Assembly (NCBI GenBank): GCA_020543525.1
Contig: JAHYIO010000001.1
Coordinates: forward strand, 1,798,001 to 1,862,000
Direction: 5' to 3'
DNA: 64,000 bases
Source: Coriolopsis trogii
Lineage: Eukaryota; Basidiomycota; Agaricomycetes; Polyporales; Polyporaceae
Positions within the stretch are counted from its first letter, which is position 1. Every line of letters starts with the position of its first letter. The translations under genes were made by a program, and so were the position numbers. Below, one piece after another: positions 63,729-64,000 of the stretch. The notes beneath the pieces are model-generated. The model was given only the letters and a program-made list of their open reading frames with translations. It ran no database searches and was not told the DNA's origin.

Positions 63729-64000
63729 TGGTATCGAGGGCCCACCCTTGTGCGGTTGCGCCATGTTCTGTTGTCTCCGTGCTTCGTCGTTTTGCCATTC
63801 GGCGTCACTGTTTTTCGTTTCCTTTCTCTCGGGTTGTACCATACCGCGCTGAGCCTGGAGTGTGTACCCTCTTAGTATGCTCTTGTAATACAGGCTTTAT
63901 CTTTACCTTATCATGATCCAAATGAGTCTTTCGTTCGTTGTGGAATATGAAACTTGAGTCATACGCAACTGGAAGGTCCGTAGCCAGCCTGAGCCGATAC
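63729..64000. other. 3' flank, no gene seen
   Basis: T-rich 3' flank of the coiled-coil gene to the end of the window. No feature recognised. Confidence 0.4.

Overview
The window is nuclear DNA of a filamentous basidiomycete, most likely an Agaricomycete of the Polyporales type. Genes are dense and on both strands, and are cut by many short introns, mostly 47-70 nt with GTRNGT donors and YAG acceptors. Protein families point to fungi (Pil1 eisosome protein, Rib7, Isc1, Abz2-like lyase, FAD monooxygenase, Trm44). No prokaryotic operon, CRISPR array or phage gene is visible. All gene models were spliced by hand from reading frame, splice consensus and family conservation; for most of them the exon phases close exactly.

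Layout. 0.4-6.5 kb: a small hydrophilic protein, a TatD/Scn1-type metal hydrolase, a 681-bp TIR element, the Golgi SNARE Gos1 and a tiny membrane protein whose first coding exon is only ATG. 7.3-16.4 kb: the most unusual region, five single-pass membrane protein genes in a row. Two (plus strand) have Ser/Thr/Pro-rich ectodomains. Three (minus strand) are tandem paralogues with an uncharacterised NRTIDD ectodomain, one transmembrane helix and, in two of them, a C-terminal PPxY motif. All three paralogues keep a GC-AG intron at the same place. The most centromere-proximal-looking copy (10.5-11.6 kb) appears to have lost its start codon and its tail motif. A 318-bp TIR element with a G-quadruplex motif lies in the promoter of the middle copy.

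16.5-32.2 kb: an unknown four-exon gene, a salicylate-hydroxylase-like FAD monooxygenase, a very large NBR1-type autophagy receptor (PB1, six ZZ fingers, FW domain, C-terminal LIR-like motif), an aminodeoxychorismate-lyase-like PLP enzyme divergent from it, a BTB protein and a DH-only RhoGEF.

33.9-50.8 kb: Rib7 reductase, methionine aminopeptidase 2, a steryl-acetyl-hydrolase-like alpha/beta hydrolase, the sphingolipid phospholipase C Isc1, a 14-exon secreted carboxylesterase with micro-exons, a broken small secreted ORF, mitochondrial protease Imp1 divergent from Elongator subunit Elp4, and an F-box/LRR protein.

51.6-63.7 kb: a 455-bp element with perfect 48-bp TIRs, Trm44, the U6 snRNA gene, a Pil1/Lsp1 protein, an eIF4E-family protein, a C/T-skewed stretch without a convincing gene, a bHLH factor and a conserved fungal coiled-coil protein.

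Functional links that can be read: U6, Trm44, Elp4 and eIF4E all act in RNA processing or translation, but their grouping is probably chance. The only region that looks like a locally evolved functional cluster is the membrane-protein array at 7.3-16.4 kb.
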